Positions 23,085 through 33,559 are shown, numbered from the stretch's first letter. The stretch: DNA of 64,000 bases from an uncultured SAR116 cluster alpha proteobacterium (GCA_902612965.1 CACMFN010000009.1:1-64000); one strand, 5' to 3'. Notes: generated from the sequence alone by a model not told the origin. Numbers and translations: made by a program.

Positions 23085-23927
23085 TTATTTACTCATATCT
23101 GCTAAAATCATCTCTTTACCACTGAGACTATCATTGCTAGCAAATTCAATTTTAGCTTTCTCAAGCCATTGCTTATATTTATCTTTTGATAACACCTTGA
23201 CTACTACTGGCATGTAAGCGTGGTTAGTTCCACAAATCTGATTACATTGTCCGTAATATGTTTTCTCACCTAAAGGGATGTCCATCCAAACTTCATTTAG
23301 TTTTCCAGGAACCGAATACTCCTGCACAGCCAAAGAAGGAACAAAAAATGAATGCATAACATCATTTCCTGCTATCAAAACTTTAACTTTGGAACCTTCA
23401 GGAAGAACCAAAGGATTATCAACATCAAGTAAACGTTTCTGTCCCGGTTTTAAATCTTCGTCCGCAATCATATAACTATCAAAACTAATATCTTGGTCAG
23501 GGTATTCGTAATTCCAATACCATTGTATTCCAGTTACTTTAATTGTCATATCAGCGTCTATTTGTTTATCTAGGTAATATAAAAGACGAAATGAAGGAAC
23601 AGCAATAACAACTAGAATTAAAACTGGTATTACTGTCCATAAAACTTCTAAAACACTATTATGCGTCCTTTTAGAAGGATTAGGATTTTTATCAGCTCTA
23701 AACCTTACACAAACGTAAACTAACAAAAAAAGAACGAAAAGAGATATTGCTGTGATTACAATTAAAAGAAGATTATGCAAATCATTAGCCATAACAGCTA
23801 TACTGCCTGAGGGTGGTTGTAATCCAAGCTGCCAAGGCAAAGGCTCACTCGCATAAGCATTTGTGGCAAACAGAAAAAAACTACCCAAAAGAATAGTTGA
23901 AAAAAATTTTAAGCTTCTCATTTTCAT
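23085..23927 (-). CDS. ctaC: Cytochrome c oxidase subunit II
   Basis: 'GIQWYWNYEYPD', 'DVMHSFFVPSLAVQEYSVPGKLNEVW', CuA site 'YYGQCNQICGTNHAYMPVVV'. Confidence 0.97.
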   Translation of the reverse strand: MKMRSLKFFSTILLGSFFLFATNAYASEPLPWQLGLQPPSGSIAVMANDLHNLLLIVITAISLFVLFLLVYVCVRFRADKNPNPSKRTHNSVLEVLWTVIPVLILVVIAVPSFRLLYYLDKQIDADMTIKVTGIQWYWNYEYPDQDISFDSYMIADEDLKPGQKRLLDVDNPLVLPEGSKVKVLIAGNDVMHSFFVPSLAVQEYSVPGKLNEVWMDIPLGEKTYYGQCNQICGTNHAYMPVVVKVLSKDKYKQWLEKAKIEFASNDSLSGKEMILADMSK

Positions 23928-23966
23928 TTTTTATAAGTTCCAAAAATTAGTTTAACCATAAGTAAA

Positions 23967-23982
23967 TTATTTTGCAAAATAA
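23967..23982. promoter_or_regulatory. Perfect 16-bp palindrome upstream of ctaC (candidate operator)
   Basis: TTATTTTGCAAAATAA, about 40 bp upstream of the ctaC ATG. Confidence 0.35.
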
Positions 23983-24151
23983 CTCTCTCATCAACTTAAT
24001 ACAAGTATATATTCATTAAATTATAGAGATTTTTTGAAGTTTCTAGTGTTATTAAAAAAAAATTTTAGCATAAAGTTTAATTGAGGATAAATTTTAAACT
24101 AAATTGTAAGATTAGTTAGCTCAATAAAGTATTTATTTCTTAATTTTTATT

Positions 24152-25519
24152 TCAAATAATTTGGTTTTCTATCGCTTTCTTCGGGTCTTTATTCCAGTCC
24201 TTTAAGTATTTTTGAAGCATAGTATCTGCTAGGGTTTTACCCTCTTCAGCCATATTGAGAAGAGGAGAAAGATATCCAGTTTCATTGTCACCACTGCTAT
24301 TTAAAAAATTTCTATTTTTAAGTCCTGTTTTAGCAATTTTCAAAAGTTCTATTGCTAATTCTTGTGATTTAAATTTTCCAATTTTTGAATTAAGACCTGT
24401 TTTTGAACAATTAAAAGTAGCTTTTATTACTTCTTCATAAGATATTTGCTTTGCAATTTTTTCAGATTCATCCAAAGCATCTTCATCATATAATAGGCCG
24501 ACCCACACAGCCGGTAATGCACATATTCTGTCCCAAGGTCCCCCGTCAGCGCCTCGCATTTCAATGTACCCTTTTAATCTTACATCAGTAAAAGCTACAC
24601 TCATATGATCTTCCCAGTCTTTCATTGTAGGTTTAATTCCTTCATATCCTTTCAATGTACCTTCTAAAAAATTTTTAAATGAACTCCCTGCAACATCATT
24701 ATATTGGCTATTACGATATATAAAATACATTGGAACACTTAATAAGTAATCAACCCATTTTTCATAACCAAAATCATCATCAAAAACACATCTCGGGATA
24801 CCACATCTTGCCTTATCAGTATTTCTCCATACTTCAGTTCTGAGACTTAAAAAATCAGAGGCTTCACCCTCGTAAAATGGTGAATTAGAAAATAATGCTG
24901 TAATAACAGGTTGCAGTGTTATGGCAGTTCTAAACTTTTTTACCATATCATTTTCACTTGAATAATCCAAATTAACTTGAATTGTACAAGTCCTAAGCAT
25001 CATATCTAAGCCCATTGAACCAACTTTGGGCATCCAATTTCTCATTATTTTATACCTTCCCTTTGGCATAAAATGAAAATCTTCTCTTTTGCTCAAAGGG
25101 TGAAAACCAAAACCAGCCATTCCAAGATTTAGTTTTTCTAATGCTTTTCTTAATTGCGCTAAATGAGTGCCTGTCTCATCACATGTCATGTGCAAATTTT
25201 TGAGAGCGGCTCCGGAAAGTTCAAGTTGCCCTCCAGGCTCGAGAGAGATTGAGCTTTTATTGTCTGAAAGCAAACCTATGATATTATTCTTCTCAAAGAT
25301 TGGTGACCAACCAGAATTTTCATGGAGCATTTTCAAAAGCTTTTGGATTCCGTTCTCACCTTCATATGGAATTGGCTTAAAATCATCTAAAGAAAATAAA
25401 AACTTTTCATGCTCTGTGCCAATTAACCAATCGTTTTTTTTCTTTTCTTTTTGTCTAAAAAAGTCTACGAGCTGAGATTTTGATACGATAGTATCTTTGT
25501 CATTCATTTTTAATTCCAA
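24152..25519 (-). CDS. gshA: Glutamate-cysteine ligase (plant/alphaproteobacterial type)
   Basis: 'WLIGTEHEKF', 'SISLEPGGQLELSGA', 'MRTCTIQVNLDY'-like block, 'EMRGADGGPWDRICALPAVWVGLLYD'. Confidence 0.94.
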   Translation of the reverse strand: MELKMNDKDTIVSKSQLVDFFRQKEKKKNDWLIGTEHEKFLFSLDDFKPIPYEGENGIQKLLKMLHENSGWSPIFEKNNIIGLLSDNKSSISLEPGGQLELSGAALKNLHMTCDETGTHLAQLRKALEKLNLGMAGFGFHPLSKREDFHFMPKGRYKIMRNWMPKVGSMGLDMMLRTCTIQVNLDYSSENDMVKKFRTAITLQPVITALFSNSPFYEGEASDFLSLRTEVWRNTDKARCGIPRCVFDDDFGYEKWVDYLLSVPMYFIYRNSQYNDVAGSSFKNFLEGTLKGYEGIKPTMKDWEDHMSVAFTDVRLKGYIEMRGADGGPWDRICALPAVWVGLLYDEDALDESEKIAKQISYEEVIKATFNCSKTGLNSKIGKFKSQELAIELLKIAKTGLKNRNFLNSSGDNETGYLSPLLNMAEEGKTLADTMLQKYLKDWNKDPKKAIENQII

Positions 25520-26241
25520 TCACCAAATTTTGATTGATAACAGGTAACACTTGATATTGCAGCTGTATCTGATCGCAAAACTCTTGGGCCTAAAGAAATT
25601 GATTGGATAAAATTAAATGAGTATAAAAAATCTAATTCTTTTTTTGAAAAGCCACCCTCAGGACCAACTAAAATTGATACTGGCTTTCCTAAATTATTTC
25701 TTATCTTCATGAAAGGTGTTCCATCATTTTCGTTACAAAATAATATACTTTGATTGGCATCCCAGTCATTTATAAGCAAATTCAAGTTTTGTACATCATT
25801 TATTTTTGGAATAGTTAGCCTCCTTGTTTGTTCAGATGCTTCAATTGCATATAATCTTAATTTCTCTAAGTTATAATTATAGTTCTGTGTTCTTTCAGTA
25901 ATAACTGGTTGGAAGCTAGTTACACCTAACTCTGTGCATTTTTCGATTATATTAAAAATTCTATCTTTTTTTACTAATGCAAAAATCAATTGAAGCGGTT
26001 CTTCATCTTGTTGGTGACGCGTTTTCTCTAAAAGTTTACACTCAACTGTATGATTTTGTATTTGAACTATCTCTGCAATAAATTCTCCCTCAAAACCGTT
26101 AAAAACAAATATTCTACTGCCCACTCTAATTCGCATAACGTTTAATAAATAGTGAGCCTGTTTTTCTATAATTTTAAAATTTGAATTATTTTCAAAAGAA
26201 ATATCCAAATATAATCTAACTATTTGAGAATAAACTTTCAT
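25510..26241 (-). CDS. rsmE: 16S rRNA (uracil(1498)-N(3))-methyltransferase
   Basis: 'HYLLNVMRIRVGSRIFVFNG', 'SILVGPEGGFSKKELDF', 'LGPRVLRSDTAAISSV'. Confidence 0.95.
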   Translation of the reverse strand: MKVYSQIVRLYLDISFENNSNFKIIEKQAHYLLNVMRIRVGSRIFVFNGFEGEFIAEIVQIQNHTVECKLLEKTRHQQDEEPLQLIFALVKKDRIFNIIEKCTELGVTSFQPVITERTQNYNYNLEKLRLYAIEASEQTRRLTIPKINDVQNLNLLINDWDANQSILFCNENDGTPFMKIRNNLGKPVSILVGPEGGFSKKELDFLYSFNFIQSISLGPRVLRSDTAAISSVTCYQSKFGDWN

Positions 26242-26335
26242 TTTTTTTTAATGAACCATTAATGATATTTCAAATTAATTATATTATTATTAATTAAAAT
26301 TTTTAGTTAAAGATAGTAAACTATTAGCAATTAAC

Positions 26336-27226
26336 ATGCATACTGATATTTCTACAAATAGACTAATTTCAAAGTTTCCAAAAAAAATACAACAATGGTC
26401 AGTTTTATTAAGGCTTGATAGGCCTATTGGTTGGTGGTTATTAGTTTTACCATCATGGTGGGTTATTCTGCTTCAGTCTATTTCAATAATGCATTCTTTA
26501 AAATTAATTCTCCTATTTACAATTGGTGCTATTTTAATGAGAGGTGCAGGTTGCGTTGTGAATGATTTATGGGACAAAGATATTGATGCCAAAGTTGAAA
26601 GAACAAAAAAAAGGCCAATCGCAAGTGGAGAAGTATCAATAAAAGAAGCATTTATGGGGCTAACTGTAGTATTAATATTTTCGTGTTTAATTCTGTTTTT
26701 ACTTCCTTTGAAAAGCTTTTTTTTAGCAATAATTTCTTTGCCATTGATTGTATTATATCCACTTTCAAAAAGGTTTACTAAATATCCCCAATTTTTCTTG
26801 GGTTTGGTATTTTCATGGGGGGTGCCACTTGGATGGTCAGCTACAAATACAGATTTAAATTTACAAGTTGTTTTATTATACCTTGGGACAATCGCATGGG
26901 TGTTTGCTTATGATACGATTTACTCATTACAAGACGTTAAAGATGATATTAAAATTAAAATTAATTCAACTGCATTAACATTTGGTGCGAATACAAAAAT
27001 AGCTGTAGGAGTAAGTTATTTTATTGCATTTATTTTCTTTATAAATGTTAGCTGGAATTTCCTTTGGGTATCAGGTGTAATACTTGCTGGTTTTCATATG
27101 ATATGGCAAGTACAAAAGTTAGATATTAATAGCCAAATTTTATCTTTAAAATTATTTAAATCTAACAGAGATCTTGGTTTAATTTTATCTTTATTTGCAT
27201 TTATAGACTTATACTTTAGATACTAA
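26336..27226 (+). CDS. ubiA: 4-hydroxybenzoate octaprenyltransferase
   Basis: 'LLRLDRPIGWWLLVLPSWW', 'AGCVVNDLWDKDIDAKVERTKKRPIASG', 'DTIYSLQDVKDD'. Confidence 0.95.
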   Translation: MHTDISTNRLISKFPKKIQQWSVLLRLDRPIGWWLLVLPSWWVILLQSISIMHSLKLILLFTIGAILMRGAGCVVNDLWDKDIDAKVERTKKRPIASGEVSIKEAFMGLTVVLIFSCLILFLLPLKSFFLAIISLPLIVLYPLSKRFTKYPQFFLGLVFSWGVPLGWSATNTDLNLQVVLLYLGTIAWVFAYDTIYSLQDVKDDIKIKINSTALTFGANTKIAVGVSYFIAFIFFINVSWNFLWVSGVILAGFHMIWQVQKLDINSQILSLKLFKSNRDLGLILSLFAFIDLYFRY

Positions 27227-27227
27227 A

Positions 27228-28013
27228 TTAATAAAACTTTAAAGTATCAGATTTAATGTTTTGTATAACTTCCCATTTATTTTCATTTGGCAAAATACCA
27301 AGAGAATTTAATTTTTTATTTGTATTCAGTCGATAATTTTTTTCAGAGATAATTCTATTTAAAAAATCTTTTTTGGTATTGTAATTATTTTTATAATTAA
27401 TTTTTTCTTTCAAAAATAATAAAGCAGATTTTTGATTGATAGCTTTAATTTTTCTTTTTTTGGCATTTATTGCAGATAAAGCTCTCACATCACGAGTTTC
27501 AAAACCAAAATTTAATGCTCCAAATTTTGAAACATATCCAAAAACTTCTTTTGGTAGATAATCATTTGAATTACAAATAATTTTGTTTTTCTCAAACTTT
27601 ACAAAATCATATGCTTTTCCAACTGCTTCTGTTTCATGCATTATTTTTAATTGTCTATTATTCAGCCAAATTATGGATAATTTTAGAATAGATCCTTTAA
27701 CAGGCCACAAAGTCGCAGGAACAGCTCCATAGTAGGATATCATAGAGGCATAGACAACATCTATATCTTTAACATTTACAATTGTAACTGGGATTTGTTC
27801 ATTGCCTCCAAATTTTCTTAATAATTGAGACGGAGACCTGTTTGATCCTATAGCAAGAATTGCTACTTTATTTTTTAAATCATACGAACTTGGTAATTTC
27901 TGTAATTCTCCTTTATTTAATAAAAAATTAAATTGAGGAGCACTGTAAGGGTATAACTCTGCCCTTTTATTTCCCTCAGGTATTTCTGTCCAAGTTGGAT
28001 CAAGAAGGTCCAT
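27228..28013 (-). CDS. Conserved hypothetical protein, possible gamma-glutamylcyclotransferase-like N-terminal region
   Basis: 261 aa full ORF; 'VAILAIGSNRSPSQLLRKFGG', 'YYGAVPATLWPVKGS', 'MHETEAVGKAYDF'. Resemblance to GGCT/AIG2-like YGSN motifs is by eye only. Confidence 0.6.
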   Translation of the reverse strand: MDLLDPTWTEIPEGNKRAELYPYSAPQFNFLLNKGELQKLPSSYDLKNKVAILAIGSNRSPSQLLRKFGGNEQIPVTIVNVKDIDVVYASMISYYGAVPATLWPVKGSILKLSIIWLNNRQLKIMHETEAVGKAYDFVKFEKNKIICNSNDYLPKEVFGYVSKFGALNFGFETRDVRALSAINAKKRKIKAINQKSALLFLKEKINYKNNYNTKKDFLNRIISEKNYRLNTNKKLNSLGILPNENKWEVIQNIKSDTLKFY

Positions 28014-28016
28014 ATA

Positions 28017-28973
28017 TTATAAATTTACAGCTGTGTCTTCTTTAAATCCAAATCTAACATTTAAATTTTGAACAGCTGCCCCTGATGCTCCTTTTCCTAA
28101 GTTATCAAGACAAGCAATTAGCCAAATTTGACCTAATTTTTCATTAGAAAAAATTGAAATGGATATTCTATTTGATCCAACTAAACCTTCAGGTGAAAAA
28201 AAACCCTCATCACTTAGAGTATCCCTCGAATTTAACGGATAAATTGTGATCAATGGATCTAAGTCATAATATTCTTTAAAGATTTTATATATTTTTTTTC
28301 CATCTAAATTATCGTTTAACCAATCTAAATGCAAAGGTATAGAAACAGCCATGCCTTGAGGAAAAGCTGCCACTGAAGGACAAAAAATTGGCGAATGCTC
28401 TAACAAACCATAGTGTTTAATTTCTTTTGTATGTTTGTGGTTTAAAAATGTAGAATAATGAAAAAACTTATCTTTTTTATTATTTGAGAAAAAATCAATA
28501 AGTTTTTTTCCTCCACCAGTATAACCACTAACAGCATTGATAATTAACTTGCTAGTATTATCAATGAAATTATTTTCTACAAGAGGTCTTATAATTGATA
28601 AAGCGCCGGTAGGATAGCAACCAGGATTTGTAATACGATTTGAATTTTTCAGAAACTGTCTTTGTGAACTATTTAACTCAGGAAAACCATATACCCATCC
28701 ATCTGAAACTCTGTGTGCAGATGAAGCATCAATTATTACCTTTTCATTTCCAAAATTTTCATTAATTTTATCTGTTATTAGTGAAGCTTCATTATCAGGT
28801 AAACATAAAAAGATTAAATCTGAATTAGAAAATTGATCAAGCTTATAACTTAGATCTTTTCTTTTATTTACATCTACAGAAATGATTTGGATTTCAGGAT
28901 GGGATAATAATCGTTGTTTTAATTGTAAACCCGTTGTACCCTCTGCGCCGTCAATATAAGTTTTAATAGCCAT
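28017..28973 (-). CDS. argC: N-acetyl-gamma-glutamyl-phosphate reductase
   Basis: 'YIDGAEGTTGLQLKQRL', 'ITNPGCYPTGALSIIRPLV', 'AVSGYTGGGKKLI'. Confidence 0.96.
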   Translation of the reverse strand: MAIKTYIDGAEGTTGLQLKQRLLSHPEIQIISVDVNKRKDLSYKLDQFSNSDLIFLCLPDNEASLITDKINENFGNEKVIIDASSAHRVSDGWVYGFPELNSSQRQFLKNSNRITNPGCYPTGALSIIRPLVENNFIDNTSKLIINAVSGYTGGGKKLIDFFSNNKKDKFFHYSTFLNHKHTKEIKHYGLLEHSPIFCPSVAAFPQGMAVSIPLHLDWLNDNLDGKKIYKIFKEYYDLDPLITIYPLNSRDTLSDEGFFSPEGLVGSNRISISIFSNEKLGQIWLIACLDNLGKGASGAAVQNLNVRFGFKEDTAVNL

Positions 28974-29074
28974 AAATTTTTATTTACTCAAAATGGAAAT
29001 AAGTCAAATTATAACATATTATCATTAATTAGGTTTTGAAGATTAAAATTAATTTAGAATAGGTTGATGAATTA

Positions 29075-29719
29075 GTGTCTATTATTGGTGAAAGTTTTGC
29101 AGAATGGAAACAAAGAATTTTCTTTGATCATGGTTTTTTAAGAGAAATTTATCCTAATATCTGGAAAATTGATAATGATTTATATAGGTCAGCTCAACCA
29201 TCACCAAAACTTTTTCAGAAATTTAAAAAACAAGGTATTAGAACTGTTATAAATTTAAGAGGTTCGAGGGATGACTTAGTTGATCAAATGGAAAGGCGTG
29301 TTTGCAAAAACTTAAATTTAAGTTTGATTGAATTTAAATTACACTCTAGAGGTGCCCCCACTATTGATCAAATATTTTTAGCCAAAAAACTATTTGGGGA
29401 AATAGAGTACCCTGCCTTAATTCACTGTAAATCTGGTGCTGACAGGACAGGGTTAATGGCTACATTATATTTGATAAATAAAGGAATTGATGTAGATGAG
29501 GCAAAAAAACAGCTATCTTTTAAATATTTGCATATTCGTTTGGCAAAATCAGGGATATTAGATCACTTTTTCGAGAGCTTTATAGAATACAGAAAGAAAA
29601 ATAAAAAAATCTCTTTTTGGGAGTGGTCAAAAAAATTTTATAACCCGAAAGAACTTAAAATTAGTTTTAAAATAAATTTTGTAAGGGTTTTTTTTGATGG
29701 CCTTATGCGCCGAGAATAA
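29075..29719 (+). CDS. Dual-specificity / tyrosine protein phosphatase-like protein
   Basis: 'YRSAQPSPKLF...GIRTVINLRG' and C-x5-R signature 'HCKSGADRTGL'; GTG start. Confidence 0.88.
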   Translation: MSIIGESFAEWKQRIFFDHGFLREIYPNIWKIDNDLYRSAQPSPKLFQKFKKQGIRTVINLRGSRDDLVDQMERRVCKNLNLSLIEFKLHSRGAPTIDQIFLAKKLFGEIEYPALIHCKSGADRTGLMATLYLINKGIDVDEAKKQLSFKYLHIRLAKSGILDHFFESFIEYRKKNKKISFWEWSKKFYNPKELKISFKINFVRVFFDGLMRRE

Positions 29720-29722
29720 AAA

Positions 29723-31477
29723 TTATTCTGAAAACAACTGTAGTCTGCAAAGATTTGTATAAAATCCATCTTTAGAAATTAAAAAACTATGTGAACCACT
29801 TTCAACAATTTTCCCATCATCTAAAACTATAATATTGTCTGCTTTTCTTACAGTAGATAGTCTATGTGCAACAACTATTGTTGTTCTTCCTTTTGTTAAT
29901 TTTTCCATTGCAAATTGTATTTTTGACTCAGAGTCACTGTCAAGTGAACTAGTCGCTTCATCTAGAAGTAAAATAGGGGCATCTTTAAGAAAAGCTCTTG
30001 CAATTGCAATTCTTTGTTTTTGTCCACCTGAGAGAAAATTTCCTGCAGTCCCAACTCTTGTTTCATAACCATCAGGCATTGACTGAATAAAATCATGTGC
30101 AGCAGCATTTTGAGCAGCTTTTTTAACTTCATCTTGGCTAGCTTTGTGATTTCCGTTCAAAATATTATTTTTTATTGTGTCATCGAACAATGAAGCATCT
30201 TGAGAAACAAAAGCTATTTTTGAACGCAAAGATGAAATTTTTATATCTTTTATTTCCTGGTTGCCAATGTAAATCGATCCTCTGGAAGTATCATAAAATC
30301 TCTCAATAAGACCTAATATAGTTGTTTTTCCAGCACCAGAAGGACCTACAATTGCGGTAACCTTTCCTTTTTCTGCAGTAAATGAAATCTTTTTTACAAT
30401 ATCAGTTTTTTCATATCTAAAGTAAACATTCTCAAACCTTATACTTTCATTGCCTAATTTAATATCTTTTGCTGTTTTAGTAGAAAATATTTTGGGACGG
30501 CTGTCATTTAATTGATAAATTCTATTTGCTGCTGCAATACCTTCCTGTACAACCGAATTAAAGCTGCCCAAGCCTCTTGCCGGCTGCACCATAAGAAGCA
30601 TTGCAGTTATAAAGCCTGCAAAATCACCAACACTAAAATCTACTTTTCCCAATCTCCAAGTTCCAGAAATAATAACAATAGAAATTGCTATGCCACCTAA
30701 GATTTCTAAAATTGGTTCAACTCTTGCCCTGCCAACGTTTAGTTTCATCACTCTCAAGAAAAGTTCTTTAAAGTTATTCTTGCTTCTTTGCTTTTCATTA
30801 ACTTCTAAACTAAATGCCTTTATTATTGGTATATTTGTAATTGTTTCTGATAATTGAGAAATTAAATTCTCCATATGATTTTGGAGATTATAGCTAGCCT
30901 TTCTCTGATCAAGACCAATTTTTACAATCGGATATATTGCAATTGGAAAAACGCATAAAACTAAAAATGCCAAAAACCAATCATACCAAGCCATTAAGCA
31001 AATCATCGCAATGAGTGTTAAACTATCTTTTACAAAAGAATTTGCAACTCTAACCAGTGCATCTCTGATAAGATTTAAATCATTAACAATTCGGGAAACA
31101 TAATGTCCAGGCGGCTGGGAAGAAATTAGAGAGAGATCAGAGTCTATAAGTGTTGATGTCATCTTAAATTGAATTTCTTCGATAATTGAAAAAACTAATT
31201 TATTCACTACTTGTATTTGTCTATACACAGCAAAAGCTTTTATTATTGAAACCACTATTATAAGAACTGCTAACTGATATAATAATCCTGTGTCTTTTGC
31301 ACCCAAAGCATCAAAAACCCATCCAATTATAGCTGGGTATATTGCAAAACTGAACGCAACTAATGCTAAAAGTACTAAACAGAGAATTACTAATGATTTT
31401 TTGGGTTTTATATAATCATACCAAAATCTTATTATTATACTTTTTTTTGAAGAACTTTCAAAATTTTGGTCTGACAT
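29723..31477 (-). CDS. msbA: ABC transporter, lipid A export type (ATP-binding/permease)
   Basis: Six-TM domain fused to NBD: 'VGPSGAGKTTILGLIERFYD', 'LSGGQKQRIAIARAFLKDAPILLLDEATSSLD'. Adjacent to the lipid A genes. Confidence 0.88.
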   Translation of the reverse strand: MSDQNFESSSKKSIIIRFWYDYIKPKKSLVILCLVLLALVAFSFAIYPAIIGWVFDALGAKDTGLLYQLAVLIIVVSIIKAFAVYRQIQVVNKLVFSIIEEIQFKMTSTLIDSDLSLISSQPPGHYVSRIVNDLNLIRDALVRVANSFVKDSLTLIAMICLMAWYDWFLAFLVLCVFPIAIYPIVKIGLDQRKASYNLQNHMENLISQLSETITNIPIIKAFSLEVNEKQRSKNNFKELFLRVMKLNVGRARVEPILEILGGIAISIVIISGTWRLGKVDFSVGDFAGFITAMLLMVQPARGLGSFNSVVQEGIAAANRIYQLNDSRPKIFSTKTAKDIKLGNESIRFENVYFRYEKTDIVKKISFTAEKGKVTAIVGPSGAGKTTILGLIERFYDTSRGSIYIGNQEIKDIKISSLRSKIAFVSQDASLFDDTIKNNILNGNHKASQDEVKKAAQNAAAHDFIQSMPDGYETRVGTAGNFLSGGQKQRIAIARAFLKDAPILLLDEATSSLDSDSESKIQFAMEKLTKGRTTIVVAHRLSTVRKADNIIVLDDGKIVESGSHSFLISKDGFYTNLCRLQLFSE

Positions 31478-31598
31478 TTTTGAACCATCACAAACGATTT
31501 TTATAACATCTCATATCTAAGGAGGTATTACATTTACAATAAAAACTTTATATACTCAGTATTTATTATGATAAAACTTTTTTTTTAATGTTACAAAC

Positions 31599-32282
31599 AT
31601 GATCAAAAAATTTAGTAAATCCAAAGTTGGCCAGACTATAATCGCAGTGTTAATTGCATTTGTTATTAAAACACTTTCAAATACTATTAGATGGAAAACT
31701 TTTGACCATAAATATAAATTGGAGGCTTTAAATGAAACAGAGCCTATTATTGTTGTTTTTTGGCATGAAAGAATTGCAGTTATGAGTAAAATATGGCCAT
31801 TAGATAAGCCATTAGCTATGTTACAATCACCTCATTCAGATGGTCAACTTATAGCTAAAGCAATAAATATGTTAGGCTTTCAAACTGTATGGGGGTCTAC
31901 TAACCGTAATGCTGCAGGCGGCATAATCGGTCTCATAAAGAAGGCAAAAAAAGGAGTTAGTATCGGTATCACGCCAGATGGCCCAAGAGGGCCCGCTCTA
32001 GTATGCAGCCAAGGTCCAGTTGCTGTAGCTAAACTTGCGGGTATAAAGATATTTCCAATCGCATGGTCAACATCAAGTTTTTGGCGTCTAAAAAATTGGG
32101 ATAAATCTTTAGTTCCTAAACCTTTTTCTAAGGGTATCTGGGTCTGGGGTGAACCGTTAGAAGTCCCAAAAAATGCATCTAAAGAAGACATAATAAGATT
32201 AACACAAGAATTAGAGAACTCCTTAAATTTTTATACAACACAAGCTGATAAATATTTTGGCCATATTAATGAAATTGTTTAA
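31599..32282 (+). CDS. Lysophospholipid acyltransferase family protein (DUF374)
   Basis: 'VVFWHERIAVMSKIW', 'SPHSDGQLIAKAI', 'GITPDGPRGPALVCSQGPVAVAKLAG'; upstream of waaA. Confidence 0.92.
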   Translation: MIKKFSKSKVGQTIIAVLIAFVIKTLSNTIRWKTFDHKYKLEALNETEPIIVVFWHERIAVMSKIWPLDKPLAMLQSPHSDGQLIAKAINMLGFQTVWGSTNRNAAGGIIGLIKKAKKGVSIGITPDGPRGPALVCSQGPVAVAKLAGIKIFPIAWSTSSFWRLKNWDKSLVPKPFSKGIWVWGEPLEVPKNASKEDIIRLTQELENSLNFYTTQADKYFGHINEIV

Positions 32283-33558
32283 ATTAATAAATTTTACAAA
32301 GTCATATGACCTAATTTGGCTCGTAATAACTCCATTTGTGCCTTTGCTAATTTTCTACAGGATAATTATAGGTAAAGAAGAAATTTTAAGAATTAAAGAA
32401 AGATTTGGATACCCCTCTACTACAAGAAACAAAAAGGATAAATTAATTTGGCTTCATGCAGCAAGCTTAGGAGAAGTGGCATCTGCTACTTCTTTAGCAA
32501 TTGGTTTCAAAGAGGCAAATTATAAAGGTTTAATTTTAATCACATCTGGAACAAAAACTTCAAGTGAATTTACAAAAAATTACAAAGATATTATTCACCA
32601 ATATCATCCATTAGATAAAAAAAAATGGGTTAATCGGTTTATTAGCTTTTGGGAGCCAGATATTTTAATTGTAATGGAATCAGATATCTGGCCGAATTTA
32701 ATTTTGTGTTCTAAAAGTTTTGGTTTACCAGTTGTTATGGCATCAGCCCAAATTTCAAATAAAAGTTTTACGAGAATGAAAAATTTAGGTTTTAGCAGTA
32801 CAGCGAATTTGTTTAATAAGGTAGATTTAATTTTAGCAACTGATAAAACCCAATCTGAAAAATTTTTGCAACTTGGGGCAAAAAAAGTGTTAACCGCAAA
32901 AAGCCTAAAAATTTCTTTACCCCCTCAGAAAACTGATCAACTTTACCTAGAAAATTTAAAAAAAGGTATTTCAAATAAAGTAATAATATTAGCTGCTTCA
33001 ACTCGAGAAGGCGAAGAGAGTATTCTAATAAATAGTATTCAAAAACTTAATAAAAAAAATCATAACGTTTTTCTTATTATTGCTCCTAGACATATTCAAA
33101 GGGCAAACAAAATAAGCAAAATAAATAATTTAAATATTAAAATTAAAAGTAAAGATGGTCTTCCAAGTTCTTATGATAATTTCTGGATTTCAAATACATA
33201 TGGTGAAATGTCAAATCTGTATAGCTTAGCAGACATTGTGTTTGTTGGGGGTTCACTTTACCCGTTTGGTGGGCATAATCCATCAGAACCTTGCCATTAT
33301 AAAACTAAAATAATTATGGGGCCTCATTCTGAAAAGTGCCAGGATATTGTTAGAGAAATGAAAGATAGTAATGCTTTAATTCAACTAAATTCAAATTCTG
33401 AAGATGAAATTATTAATTCGATAGAAAAAATAATAATTAATAAAGATTTTAGCAAAAGTTTATCAATAGCTGGATCAAAATTGGCAAAAAGCTGGCTAAA
33501 AATAAAAACTAATATTGCATATAAAATACTTAAAAAATTTCCATTATTAGTTTCTTAG
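32269..33558 (+). CDS. waaA: 3-deoxy-D-manno-octulosonic acid transferase
   Basis: 'ERFGYPSTTRNKKDKLIWLHAASLGEVASA', 'VMESDIWPNLI', 'VFVGGSLYPFGGHNPSEP'. ORF opens at 32257; ATG 32269 is a plausible start. Confidence 0.95.
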   Translation: MKLFKLINFTKSYDLIWLVITPFVPLLIFYRIIIGKEEILRIKERFGYPSTTRNKKDKLIWLHAASLGEVASATSLAIGFKEANYKGLILITSGTKTSSEFTKNYKDIIHQYHPLDKKKWVNRFISFWEPDILIVMESDIWPNLILCSKSFGLPVVMASAQISNKSFTRMKNLGFSSTANLFNKVDLILATDKTQSEKFLQLGAKKVLTAKSLKISLPPQKTDQLYLENLKKGISNKVIILAASTREGEESILINSIQKLNKKNHNVFLIIAPRHIQRANKISKINNLNIKIKSKDGLPSSYDNFWISNTYGEMSNLYSLADIVFVGGSLYPFGGHNPSEPCHYKTKIIMGPHSEKCQDIVREMKDSNALIQLNSNSEDEIINSIEKIIINKDFSKSLSIAGSKLAKSWLKIKTNIAYKILKKFPLLVS

Positions 33559-33559
33559 C

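Noticed and set aside
25167-25475. 102-aa ORF antisense to gshA
   Set aside because: Complement of a conserved gshA N-terminal region; no recognisable protein features.
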